Of a stretch of 64,000 nucleotides of DNA, positions 44,401 to 52,272 are shown piece by piece. Both the position numbers and the translations under genes were made by a program. The notes below the pieces were generated by a model that was not told the DNA's origin, searched no databases, and was given only the letters and a program-made list of their open reading frames with translations. The number at the start of each line of letters is the position of its first letter. Within the stretch, counting starts at the first letter, position 1. The stretch spans positions 1 through 64,000 of the forward strand of contig JAITQA010000118.1 in NCBI GenBank assembly GCA_031289145.1, read 5' to 3'. Origin of the DNA: Dysgonamonadaceae bacterium (GTDB lineage: Bacteria; Bacteroidota; Bacteroidia; Bacteroidales; Azobacteroidaceae).

Positions 44401-45576
44401 GGTATACGCCGCATTAAGCGGACTTCCGTTGACAGGCGTAGCGCCGCCGTTTTTATAGAGGTTGAATTGGATGCCATCCGGGTCGCTACCCAGCAATCGC
44501 CAAGTCAGGAAGACGCCGGTGCCGGTTTTAACAGCCACCAGCCCCCGGTCAAGTTTTTCCGTGTTCCTTTTCGGAAGATCAAGCGGGGCTACGGTGATGG
44601 TTTTTTCGGCATAAATAGTTGGAACATCGTTAGATGTAGCCCTGATAACGGCGGTTCCTTCGGATACGCCCGTCACAATCGGCTTGTCGGCGTCAACGGT
44701 CGCAACACTTGTATTATCTGACGTCCACGTTACCGTTTTGTCGTCCGCATTGGTCGGTGTAACTCTCGGATAGAGCATGATGGTGCTGCCGGGCGCTACT
44801 TTGTCAAGTCCGTCTAAAGTTATGCCGGTAATCGGATTTCCGGGAGGCGTAGCATCTACGACCTTGTATTTGAAATTATCAATGGCCGAAGTGATGTTGA
44901 GCGTCTGACCGCTGGCGCGAATCCCGTTGAAATAGAAAGAGCCTACCTTTGGGTTGGGTGGATTCGCTGTGGAAAGCGGAATATTCGAGTAGGTTTGCGT
45001 GTTAGTCGGCGTCGCTTTATCCGTAATGGTAAACGAGTAAAGTTTTTGTTGAAAATCAAAGCGTATCTTAAGGGTGTACCATTTGCTTACGGCAGTAATA
45101 CCTGAAATCACGGTACCTGTTTCAAGATCCGTAGCGCTGTTTGTATAGTTTCCTGTCAGATAGGCAAACCGATAGGTACTACCGGAAGATATATTCCAAC
45201 GGATAGAAAATATTTGATTTCCGGTACCCTTGGCATCCTGAATACTGAATACGCCACGGTTAGTAGCTGTTGTTAAGGGTCCGGCATACCAATCAAACTC
45301 AAAATCAAGAACACTGCCTTCGACCGGAGCTGTAAGATTAAAGGTAGCAGCCCGACTACCGCTACCGTTAGCTGTCATATATAAACTATATCCGGTTTCG
45401 CCGCCTAAGGTATTAATACTACGAGAGCCGTATCCGGTAGGCTCATCAAAAGGCACTGAATTTGATTCAAAATCGGTAGACACATCCCATGTTTGTGCCT
45501 GTGTCGCCATGCTTATGAACAAAGCGGCTGCTGTAAGAGACAGACAGCGAAAAAAATGTAAAAAATTTGTTTTCAT
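41473..45576 (-). CDS. PL11 rhamnogalacturonan lyase, shorter paralogue, T9SS-secreted
   Basis: About 1367 residues from the ATG at 45576 (MKTNFLHFF); the ORF-track start at 45600 is a GTG. After the signal peptide ('SMATQAQ') come a ConA-like domain (30-240), one Big_2 ('VTWTSDNTSVATVDADKPIVTG'), the PL11 propeller (about 335-935: '[25 protein letters not shown]', '[22 protein letters not shown]', 'SVADVDADGKDEI'), one divergent and four clear InlB-type repeats ('YTVTFEGEG...[11 protein letters not shown]') and a T9SS sorting tail ('[18 protein letters not shown]'). Function is as for the larger copy: endo-cleavage of the RG-I backbone at the cell surface. It follows susD after a gap with a strong hairpin and is probably co-transcribed with GH105-susC-susD. 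Confidence 0.93.
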   Translation of the reverse strand: MKTNFLHFFRCLSLTAAALFISMATQAQTWDVSTDFESNSVPFDEPTGYGSRSINTLGGETGYSLYMTANGSGSRAATFNLTAPVEGSVLDFEFDWYAGPLTTATNRGVFSIQDAKGTGNQIFSIRWNISSGSTYRFAYLTGNYTNSATDLETGTVISGITAVSKWYTLKIRFDFQQKLYSFTITDKATPTNTQTYSNIPLSTANPPNPKVGSFYFNGIRASGQTLNITSAIDNFKYKVVDATPPGNPITGITLDGLDKVAPGSTIMLYPRVTPTNADDKTVTWTSDNTSVATVDADKPIVTGVSEGTAVIRATSNDVPTIYAEKTITVAPLDLPKRNTEKLDRGLVAVKTGTGVFLTWRLLGSDPDGIQFNLYKNGGATPVNGSPLNAAYTDYTDASGTLTDTYTVAVLFDGEEAYRSKSASVWDEQYLEIPVQKPTTGHLYNGSAYNDYTIYDGTVADLDGDGQYEIVFFWAPANLQDNSTGGYTGNVFIDAYKLDGTKLWGAGKYIDLGSNIRAGAHYTMFLVADFDGDGKAEIIVKTAPGTTDTQGTMIGSSTYLGNSSGYILSGPEYLSVFEGATGTLLDTKDYNPPRGTVSAWGDDYGNRVDRFLVGLAYLDGVHPSAVMCRGYYTRTCLAAWDWNGTALTQRWFFDSNVAGSQYAGQGNHNLSVADVDADGKDEIIYGSLTLDDDGTAMYTTGLGHGDAIHVGKLDPTRPGLQVVDVHEETPFGIEMHDAMTGDIIWRVTGTTDTGRGVSADVDPSYPGEESWSAGGLGTFAADGTKLGGSISVMNMVIYWDGDTGRELFDGTDNPVITKITASGTAPNKTFATATPMTFSGASTNGGTKANPCLQADILGDWREEVILRKTDNTALRIYTTINPTTHTGAGAVPASGIPTLMHNKEYRNAIAWQNAGYNQPPHVDFFLGYNMSDVVREEGRIFTITLVPNGGVFEDASTGTKLIKMVTDAYFDVPGITKSASEFLGWFKSDDTAFDPITLEDSDITLYAKWLTTTVYHTVTFEGEGITDIDPQTVEDGQTAEEPTEPVRTGYTFDGWYNGDDLWDFDDPVSDDLTLVAHWTAITYTVTFEGEGVTGIDPQILLEGERVTYPAEPYRSGYIFAGWYSANGAWDFNNPVYADMTLVAHWIAITYTVTFEGEGIEGITMTITEGELIVRPDDPVRRGYRFDGWYYYNELWNFDYPAYSNMTLVAHWTAIPAYTVIFEGENIGNPDSQTVFEGETLVPPNEPPARSGYLFLGWYYNDELWNFYNPVYADMTLVGRWKDITGIAGLDGAELQIYPNPAYDYVVISGLDGNETVYITDIAGRILLIHKATNQKETINLNKLQQGSYLIRIVNEKNAKTTKLIIRK
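41706..41850. repeat. Direct repeat copy 2, 3' part of the PL11 paralogues
   Basis: Partner of 36178-36322; encodes the last InlB repeat and the linker before the sorting domain. The two copies are about 5.5 kb apart in the same orientation, so recombination between them could fuse the two PL11 genes. Confidence 0.85.
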
Positions 45577-45606
45577 GTGTATAAACTTGCTTAAGACCAC
45601 GCTATC

Positions 45607-45644
45607 CGGACAAAGTTGAAAATGTAAATTTTCCGCTTTGTCCG
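45607..45644. repeat. Perfect inverted repeat between susD and PL11
   Basis: CGGACAAAG and CTTTGTCCG flank a second nested pair, GAAAAT/ATTTTC, giving about 15 paired bases in 38. On the minus strand no T-run follows it, so it is not a standard terminator. It is better read as an mRNA processing or stability element that sets the ratio of SusC/D to lyase. Confidence 0.6.
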
Positions 45645-45710
45645 AAACAACGAGGACAATGGCCCTTTTGAAGAGCCTTAATCTAAAACAATCTAAATTT
45701 ATTTATTTAA

Positions 45711-47723
45711 TCAATACCCCGGGTTTTGCATGGCTTGCTTTTCAGCATCCGTAAGCGCAACGCCGTTTTTGGTAATTGCATTTAAGAACGTTTGCGGGAT
45801 TGGTCGCAAGTAGTGCGTCGACGCATTGAAAGCGGCTCCGGCAATTGTATTTCCATCGTTGAAAGATTTCCAACGTTTTTCCAATTGTTTTGTTCTTGCC
45901 AAATCCGGCCAACGGATCAACTCTCCCATCAATTCGCGGGAACGCTCGTTGAGAATAAATACGATAAATTTCTCCGCATTGGAGCTGGCGCCTAACGTAC
46001 TGTAAAATTCGCGGGGCGAGTTGAAAATAGCATCCACGGAAGCGAATTTCAAGTCATCTTTGGTAGCGGCGGTTGTGACGGGTATGTCATTGTTGGATTC
46101 GTAATAGGTATTCGTTTCCGAATAAACCGCGCCGCCTGCAACACCGCTTCCGAGGGAATTGGTTTTGTAGGCTTGTCCGCCGTCCACGTTTTTGTTGCGG
46201 TTTTCACCGTTGGCATAGCCTGCTCTTTCCCGCAAGGCATTGATGTAAGGCAGCGCATCGCTGTATTTTTCTTGACGGCCTAAAGCCTCGGCTATCATCA
46301 GGTAGTCTTCGGCAGAGCGTGCCATAATACCATCGCGACAACCGAATTGATCGGCAATCGATGTCCGTGATCCGTCGCGGAATTTACTCAAAGCCACAAA
46401 ACGCGAGCGTTCGGTGTTGGCGCCGGCGCTGTACCAGCCATAATTACCATGTTGATTGAGTGATGATCCGGCCTCTCCGCTAAAATAGCGGACAAACATG
46501 TGCGGTGCGCGGTATTTGATGTTTTCGCTGGTATAACGGGTATCGCCGGCGTCATTTACAATATACAGAGCGCCTTCTTCTCCCGCAACGAATTTACGAT
46601 CTGTGCCCGTTTTACCGGCAGGTGCATAATCTCCCCATAGTGGCGCTGCACCCGGATTGTTACATCGATAGCTGGTAGTGAAACTTTTCCAGAAACGGGA
46701 ATCGTTTACGCGGTCGTAAACATCTAATGCGTAATTGGTGGTACGCATACGGCTAAATTCCCGGTCGCCGGATAAATCGCGTACCAATCCGGCTAAATTT
46801 TGGTATATCGCCGGATAATACAAATGTATCTGGTTGCCGTAACGTCCTTTGGATGCGGCGTCGTTCGAGAATTGGGCAGCCAATATCACTTCCGATACTT
46901 TTTCATTATTACCGTTTGGCGTCGTATAATCCCAGAGATTGACAAAATCGTTACACAAAGGATGTGCGGCAATCACTTCTTTTCCGTATTTGATAACCGT
47001 TTCAAGGTCTGCGGATTTGTAAGCGGAATTCCATGAATCGTTGATTTCGCTGGCGCGGGACAAAGAAGCCTTTGCCAGGTAATGCGCTGCAGCCCATTTG
47101 GTCAAACGCCCTGTTTCGGCAGGCGTAGCGGGTAATAAATCGTAAGCGTTTTTCAGGTCGCTTATGATCAATTCGTAACATTCTTCCACCGTATTGCGGG
47201 TAAACTCAGTCTGTGGTCCTTGAACCGGTTCTTTTACCAAAGGTACGCCGCCAAACTGGGTAACCAGGACGAAATAATTGAAACCGCGTACAAAATAACC
47301 TTCACCCAAACGGACATTCGCATTGGGACTTGACTGGTCGTAAAACGCAGGTACGTTGCTAATCAATATATTAGCCGAGTTGATACCGCCATACATATTG
47401 TCCCAGTAAGTGCCGGCGTCTCCGTCGGCAGGACTTACCGATGATGTATAGTTATTGTAATAAGCTCTTGCTTCATCATTTCCTACCGACATTTCATCGG
47501 TTCCGTAATTGGTAAGCGCATAAGACCATTCGTAATTGAAATGGAATTCAAAGGTTTGATACATACCGATGGACAATTTATCCAGCCCTTCGGGCGTTTC
47601 AAAACTTTGTGTACTGTCTTTTGTTGTCAATTCTTCTTTCAGGAACTCTTCGGAACAAGAGAGGGCGATGCCCATCCACATAATTATTCCTGCGATTATT
47701 GCTATATATTTATGTATTTTCAT
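45711..47723 (-). CDS. SusD/RagB-family lipoprotein (RG-I locus)
   Basis: A surface glycan-binding SusD homologue of about 670 residues. The lipobox is in 'MGIALSCSEEFLKEEL', followed by the SusD N-terminal pattern 'DSTQSFETPEGLDKLSIGMYQ' and 'LGEGYFVRGFNYFVLVTQFGGVPLV'. The C-terminal part 'FIVFILNERSRELMGELIRWPDLART' and the final 'QNPGY' are typical. I prefer the ATG at 47723 (MKIHKYIAII), which gives a compact lipoprotein signal; the ORF-track ATG at 47753 adds ten residues. The partner susC gene ends 33 bases upstream. It probably binds RG-I oligosaccharides. Confidence 0.95.
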   Translation of the reverse strand: MKIHKYIAIIAGIIMWMGIALSCSEEFLKEELTTKDSTQSFETPEGLDKLSIGMYQTFEFHFNYEWSYALTNYGTDEMSVGNDEARAYYNNYTSSVSPADGDAGTYWDNMYGGINSANILISNVPAFYDQSSPNANVRLGEGYFVRGFNYFVLVTQFGGVPLVKEPVQGPQTEFTRNTVEECYELIISDLKNAYDLLPATPAETGRLTKWAAAHYLAKASLSRASEINDSWNSAYKSADLETVIKYGKEVIAAHPLCNDFVNLWDYTTPNGNNEKVSEVILAAQFSNDAASKGRYGNQIHLYYPAIYQNLAGLVRDLSGDREFSRMRTTNYALDVYDRVNDSRFWKSFTTSYRCNNPGAAPLWGDYAPAGKTGTDRKFVAGEEGALYIVNDAGDTRYTSENIKYRAPHMFVRYFSGEAGSSLNQHGNYGWYSAGANTERSRFVALSKFRDGSRTSIADQFGCRDGIMARSAEDYLMIAEALGRQEKYSDALPYINALRERAGYANGENRNKNVDGGQAYKTNSLGSGVAGGAVYSETNTYYESNNDIPVTTAATKDDLKFASVDAIFNSPREFYSTLGASSNAEKFIVFILNERSRELMGELIRWPDLARTKQLEKRWKSFNDGNTIAGAAFNASTHYLRPIPQTFLNAITKNGVALTDAEKQAMQNPGY

Positions 47724-47756
47724 ATCTGCAAATTTTTTAATTAGATTTTTCATATT

Positions 47757-50700
47757 TTAAAATCCCACATTTAAACCGACCACAAAACTTCTGTTGGAAG
47801 AAGAACCGGGTAAATTAGAATCCACATAGACGTCCGGATCAAGATAGTCTATTTTCGAATAAACCAATCCGGGATTGATGCATTGCACATATAGCTTCAG
47901 ATTGGAAATATTGAATTTCGCCAGTGTTTTCGGGTCAAAGTTATAACCCAGGGAGACATTCCGCAATTTGATGAACGAACCGTCCTGGTAGTTCATAGAA
48001 GTGCGGTAAGTATCACCGTTTTCGCCGCCGTTGCCGGGTGCATAATACAGTGCGTTTTCATTCGTGCCGGCTACCCAGTAATCCAGTTTCCGCATGGCAA
48101 ACCGTCCGGAAAGGTATTCTGCTCCCGTTGCGACGGTGTGGCCGAAGCGTCCGAATAAGAAACATGACAATTCGAAGTTTTTATACGAAAAGGTGTTTTG
48201 GAAACCGCCTGTCCAGTCCGGAGCCGATTTTCCTACTACCTCCCTGTCGAAGTTCGGGTCAATTTTGCCATCCGGTACGCCATCGGGGCCGCTGATATCT
48301 TTTACTTTTATAGTGCCCGGTAAACGACCGTATTTAGCCGCTTCTTCCGCTTCCGAAGTTTTCCAGATGCCATCGTATACATAATCGTAATAGATTTTCA
48401 AAGGTTGTCCCACGATCCACGGCCAAGTACCATCGCCGTTCAAGTCCTCCAGACTGCCATTGGCAAGCTCCGTAATTTCATCCCGTTGGGCAGCGTAAGT
48501 GAGGGTCGACAACCAGGAAAAGTCGCGTGTTTTTACATTCACCGTATTCAAGGCGATTTCTATCCCTTTGTTTTTCGTTGAACCGACATTTGCCCAAGTA
48601 TTCAGATAACCGGTCAATGAAGGAATCATTTGCTGCATCAGCAAATCGTTTGTCTTGGTTTGATACAAATCGATCGAACCGTTGATACGTCCTCTGAAGA
48701 AAGAAAAGTCCAATGCAAGGTTGTATTGCGTTGTTTTTTCCCATCCCATCTCCGGATTAGCCATACTTACCTGACTGCTTGCTGCAAGCGAGGGGTCGTT
48801 TGCTATCATACCGACTACCGTAGTTCCGCCGAAGTGGTAGTAATTGGATAAAACACTACCCAGCGTAGCATAAGCGTCTACGGAAGAATTTCCGGTAACG
48901 CCATAACCGAGCCGCAACTTCAGCTGGTCTACCCAGGGTAAATCTTTCATGAAAGATTCCTGTTCCATGCGCCAGGCCAAAGCGGCCGATGGGAAGAAAT
49001 CCCATTTATTCCCTTTTGCCAACTGCGAAGCGCCGTCCCGGCGTCCGGATACGGTTAAGAGGTACTTTTGTGCAAAATTGTAATTCAAGCGCACCATGTA
49101 AGATGCTAACTGAGTTTCGGTCAGTCCTGAACCGTAATCCCGTATATTGGCGGAAGATTTTACATTATACCACAATTCCCTGTACGATTCTACAAAACTT
49201 TTCATACTCGCATTTTCCGTATGATAAGCGGATGCACTTTGCAACAAAGTAAGGCCGAATGCGTGATCGCCTACTGTTTTGTCGTAATACAACAGGTTGT
49301 CCAAAGTCCACGAATACCTTATATCGGTACTGTATTGTGCTGTGTTATTTCCATCGCCGTTGATAGATTCTGCGGCATCGGCTACTCCCGAACGTCTGTT
49401 GCGGTAATCCGGTCCGAATTGGATACGGTATTTTAAACCGTCCAGTTCATTAAAGATTTTTCCAAAATTCAATTCTCCGTAAAAACTACCGTTAATTCGG
49501 ATAGTTTGCCGTTGATTCTTGATCAAATCCACTTCACGGATCGGGTTGATGATATTTACATCTCCTCCCGGATTTCGGATATAGTCACCTTCCGGCGTAT
49601 ACGGAACCGTCCAGGGGAGCATGCTTTGGAGGGCATAATAGATACCGTCGGCTCCGGTAGCGGATTTCCGGAAATCGTAACCGTATTCCTGCGTAGCGAA
49701 AGAGGCATTGAGAACCGTTCCCATCTTGAACCAGGGGGTAGCTTGGATATTGATATTGGCATTTCCCGTAAACCGGTTGTAAGCTTCTCCGGGTTGCGTT
49801 CCTTTCTGGTCTAAATAGCCGAAAGAAGTGTAGGCCTGTATTTTATCGGTACCACCGCTGGCGCTCAAGGTGTGTTCCTGTGTAATGCCATCTTGTTTGC
49901 CGTAATCCGTCCAGTTGAAAGTCGGCACTTTGCTGCCGTCCCAGCTGCCGCCTGCCCAACCTTTTTCGATATTCGCATAAGCGTAAGGGTCGCTTCCGAA
50001 CCAGGATTTGTCCTGCTCCTGGCTAACGGTCAGGGTTTTTCCATACGACTTGGCCAGACGGCTGTAATCCAACCATTCTGCCGAGTTCATCATTTCCATT
50101 CGGCTCACCAATTTGTCAGCCGAATAGGTTCCGGAATAACTGAGTTTCATTTTTCCGGTTTCTCCTCTTTTGGTTGTCACAATGACTACGCCATTGGCGC
50201 CGCGCGATCCGTAGATAGCCGTTGCAGAGGCGTCTTTCAATACATCAATGTTTTCGATATCATTTGAATTCAGGGTTTCAATACCTGCGCCTTGCATCGG
50301 AATACCGTCTACTACATACAGAGGGCCATTTGATGCGGTCAGCGACCGTTCACCGCGAATACGGATACTTCCTATTTCACCCGGGCGCTGGTTGGAAGTG
50401 ATGTCAATGCCCGCCATTTTCCCCTGCATAGCTTGTAAAGGATTTTGCACCGGCATTGCAGAAATTTCTTTCTCGCCGATACGTGTCAAAGCGCCTGTCA
50501 CATCGCTTTTCTTTACCGTACCATATCCCACGACTACTACCTCGTCCAAGGTTTTGGGATCTTCTTCCAGAATTACGTCAATAATTCTTTGGTTTCCTAC
50601 TTTTATTGATTTGGTAATGAAACCAATGTAGGAAAATTGTAAAACCGCTTCTGTATTGGGAACACTAATTACGTAAGCGCCGCTTACATCCGTAGAAATC

Positions 50701-50879
50701 CCGGTCTGAGTGCCCGGTATACGAATGCTAACGCCGAGTAAAGGTTCTCCGGATACGTCTGTTACAGTTCCTTTAATTGGAATGTCCTGAGCCATCCCAT
50801 ATATACCGGAGCAAAATAGCAGACAAACAATAACAATTAATTTTAATTGTAATGAATTTTTGTTCGTTTGTACGTTCAT
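47757..50879 (-). CDS. SusC/RagA-family TonB-dependent receptor (RG-I locus)
   Basis: 1040 residues, full length for SusC. Signal peptide ('SGIYGMAQ'), carboxypeptidase-regulatory-like domain ('PIKGTVTDVSGEPLLGVSI'), the 'LDEVVVVGYGTVKKSDVTGALTRI' linker, plug with 'LYVVDGIPMQ' and 'VLKDASATAIYGSRGANGVVIVTTK', and a 22-strand-type barrel ending in 'SFVVGLNVGF'. It imports oligosaccharides with the SusD encoded just downstream, powered by TonB. It starts 45 bases after the GH105 gene on the same strand, with no promoter visible between, so GH105-susC-susD-PL11 looks like one transcript. Confidence 0.97.
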   Translation of the reverse strand: MNVQTNKNSLQLKLIVIVCLLFCSGIYGMAQDIPIKGTVTDVSGEPLLGVSIRIPGTQTGISTDVSGAYVISVPNTEAVLQFSYIGFITKSIKVGNQRIIDVILEEDPKTLDEVVVVGYGTVKKSDVTGALTRIGEKEISAMPVQNPLQAMQGKMAGIDITSNQRPGEIGSIRIRGERSLTASNGPLYVVDGIPMQGAGIETLNSNDIENIDVLKDASATAIYGSRGANGVVIVTTKRGETGKMKLSYSGTYSADKLVSRMEMMNSAEWLDYSRLAKSYGKTLTVSQEQDKSWFGSDPYAYANIEKGWAGGSWDGSKVPTFNWTDYGKQDGITQEHTLSASGGTDKIQAYTSFGYLDQKGTQPGEAYNRFTGNANINIQATPWFKMGTVLNASFATQEYGYDFRKSATGADGIYYALQSMLPWTVPYTPEGDYIRNPGGDVNIINPIREVDLIKNQRQTIRINGSFYGELNFGKIFNELDGLKYRIQFGPDYRNRRSGVADAAESINGDGNNTAQYSTDIRYSWTLDNLLYYDKTVGDHAFGLTLLQSASAYHTENASMKSFVESYRELWYNVKSSANIRDYGSGLTETQLASYMVRLNYNFAQKYLLTVSGRRDGASQLAKGNKWDFFPSAALAWRMEQESFMKDLPWVDQLKLRLGYGVTGNSSVDAYATLGSVLSNYYHFGGTTVVGMIANDPSLAASSQVSMANPEMGWEKTTQYNLALDFSFFRGRINGSIDLYQTKTNDLLMQQMIPSLTGYLNTWANVGSTKNKGIEIALNTVNVKTRDFSWLSTLTYAAQRDEITELANGSLEDLNGDGTWPWIVGQPLKIYYDYVYDGIWKTSEAEEAAKYGRLPGTIKVKDISGPDGVPDGKIDPNFDREVVGKSAPDWTGGFQNTFSYKNFELSCFLFGRFGHTVATGAEYLSGRFAMRKLDYWVAGTNENALYYAPGNGGENGDTYRTSMNYQDGSFIKLRNVSLGYNFDPKTLAKFNISNLKLYVQCINPGLVYSKIDYLDPDVYVDSNLPGSSSNRSFVVGLNVGF

Positions 50880-50924
50880 AATAGATTTACTTTTTTATTA
50901 ATAATATGTTAGTTATATATTGAT

Positions 50925-52049
50925 TTATTGTAATTTATACATTTCGGAAGCGCCCAATAAGAAGCATCCGACGCCAAAGTCTTCAAAATCCGGAACTTTA
51001 TGATAAGTAACCGGTTGGTTGTCTTTCGGTTCTTTTCCGGTTCCCTGTACCCATCCGAGAAAGCCGTTGTCATGAACGGCGTCTTTTACCAGTGCATGCC
51101 ACGCATTCAGCAATACCGGCAAATAGGTATCCCGGTCTAATAGCTGATTGTTGATGCCCCAAGCCATACCATACACAAACAGAGATGTTCCGGTGGTTTC
51201 TTTTCCGCCGAAATTGTTTGGGTTGTGCAAACTGACATTCCAGAAGCCATCTTCACGTTGGCAATTTTTTAATGCTTCGGACATCGCCAAAAAATCGGCA
51301 ATATATTCGCTACGATGGATTTCGTCGGCAGGACTTATTGACAAGACCCTTACCAAAGCGGCATATACCCAGCCGTTTCCCCGCGACCAATAACAATTTT
51401 TCCCATTGGATTCCTTATAAGGCGGCAGAAAATCCGCATCTCGCCACCAAAGGCCTTCTTCGGGATTGTACAATCCTTTCACGCCATGATTGTTCCTCGT
51501 AAAAGCGTACAACTGATGCATCTTTTCAAAATAGCGCTTGTCGCCCGATAATTCTCCTAATTTAGCCAAAACGGGCATTCCCATTTGTATGGCGTCAATC
51601 CACGACCAATCATTCGCTTGCGGCGTATGCACCAACATATCCATGCATGTTTTTATATTGCGTATTTTTTCGGAAGCGGGAGCTATTTTATACAGGTCAA
51701 TATAAGTTTGTCCGCAACATTGGTCGTCTGCATTACGAGTCGTATTGCCGTTCCGCAGTCCCCATTGGTGAAATTCCGCCCAATCAAGGGCATACCGGTA
51801 ATATTCTTCTTTGGGATAAACCTGATGTAAAGCCATCAACCCCTCGTAATAGACGCTTCTTGTCCATATATTACTGGGCCGGGCAATGCCTACATGGGAC
51901 GGCTCTGTGCTATCGGCATACTTTTTCATAAAGTAGTCATTGACCCGAATCATGGTAGTCAGTACATCTTTCCTGTCGGGTAACTCCTGAGCGTGTACCC
52001 GCACCATACAACATTCGGCAATAATTAGCAGTACGATTAGTTTTTTCAT
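50925..52049 (-). CDS. GH105 unsaturated rhamnogalacturonyl hydrolase
   Basis: About 374 residues with a signal peptide ('MKKLIVLLIIAECCMVRVHAQ'). The (alpha/alpha)6-barrel pattern is seen in 'WTRSVYYEGLMALHQVYP', 'NADDQCCGQTYIDLY' (region of the catalytic Asp), 'WSWIDAIQMGMPVLAKLG', 'LWWRDADFLPPYKESNGKNCYWSRGNGWV' and 'GKETTGTSLFVYGMAWGIN'. GH105 enzymes remove the unsaturated galacturonate left at the non-reducing end by lyases such as PL11. It is the first gene of the RG-I susCD operon, divergent from the sensor-regulator. The start is taken at 52049 because it gives the cleaner signal peptide. Confidence 0.94.
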   Translation of the reverse strand: MKKLIVLLIIAECCMVRVHAQELPDRKDVLTTMIRVNDYFMKKYADSTEPSHVGIARPSNIWTRSVYYEGLMALHQVYPKEEYYRYALDWAEFHQWGLRNGNTTRNADDQCCGQTYIDLYKIAPASEKIRNIKTCMDMLVHTPQANDWSWIDAIQMGMPVLAKLGELSGDKRYFEKMHQLYAFTRNNHGVKGLYNPEEGLWWRDADFLPPYKESNGKNCYWSRGNGWVYAALVRVLSISPADEIHRSEYIADFLAMSEALKNCQREDGFWNVSLHNPNNFGGKETTGTSLFVYGMAWGINNQLLDRDTYLPVLLNAWHALVKDAVHDNGFLGWVQGTGKEPKDNQPVTYHKVPDFEDFGVGCFLLGASEMYKLQ

Positions 52050-52106
52050 TACGACAATCATTTTTTGTTAATGTTATCAACAGTTATGTTAAAATAAAAT
52101 TTCATA

Positions 52107-52117
52107 ATGCAAAGTAA
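52107..52117 (-). promoter_or_regulatory. Promoter element TTACTTTGCAT before the GH105-susCD operon
   Basis: The same 11-mer as before the GH106 operon, 58 bases upstream of the GH105 start. It is near-consensus (TTnnTTTG rather than TAnnTTTG), as expected for a promoter needing an activator such as the neighbouring sensor-regulator. Confidence 0.5.
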
Positions 52118-52203
52118 CCTTAATAAAATTTGATTCGGAATAGAAGATTATTCATTTTAATAGAAAATTATCCGGCTACATGGAATTTTGTGCACTAAAC
52201 ATG

Positions 52204-52211
52204 TAAATTTG
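52204..52211 (+). promoter_or_regulatory. Possible -7 element of the hybrid sensor-regulator gene
   Basis: TAAATTTG matches TAnnTTTG, 61 bases upstream of the ATG at 52273. The -33 spacing is not good (nearest TTTG is 13 bases upstream), so this is tentative. Confidence 0.35.
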
Positions 52212-52272
52212 TACGGGAAGCGTGTTTTCAACAAAATTATTGCTATTTTTGTTGAAGATTTAATGCGATTCT

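Noticed and set aside
37092-44721. Many plus-strand ORFs of 60-200 residues across the PL11 genes.
   Set aside because: They are antisense to long conserved coding regions with clear domain structure, and their sequences look like reverse-frame translations of repeat modules.
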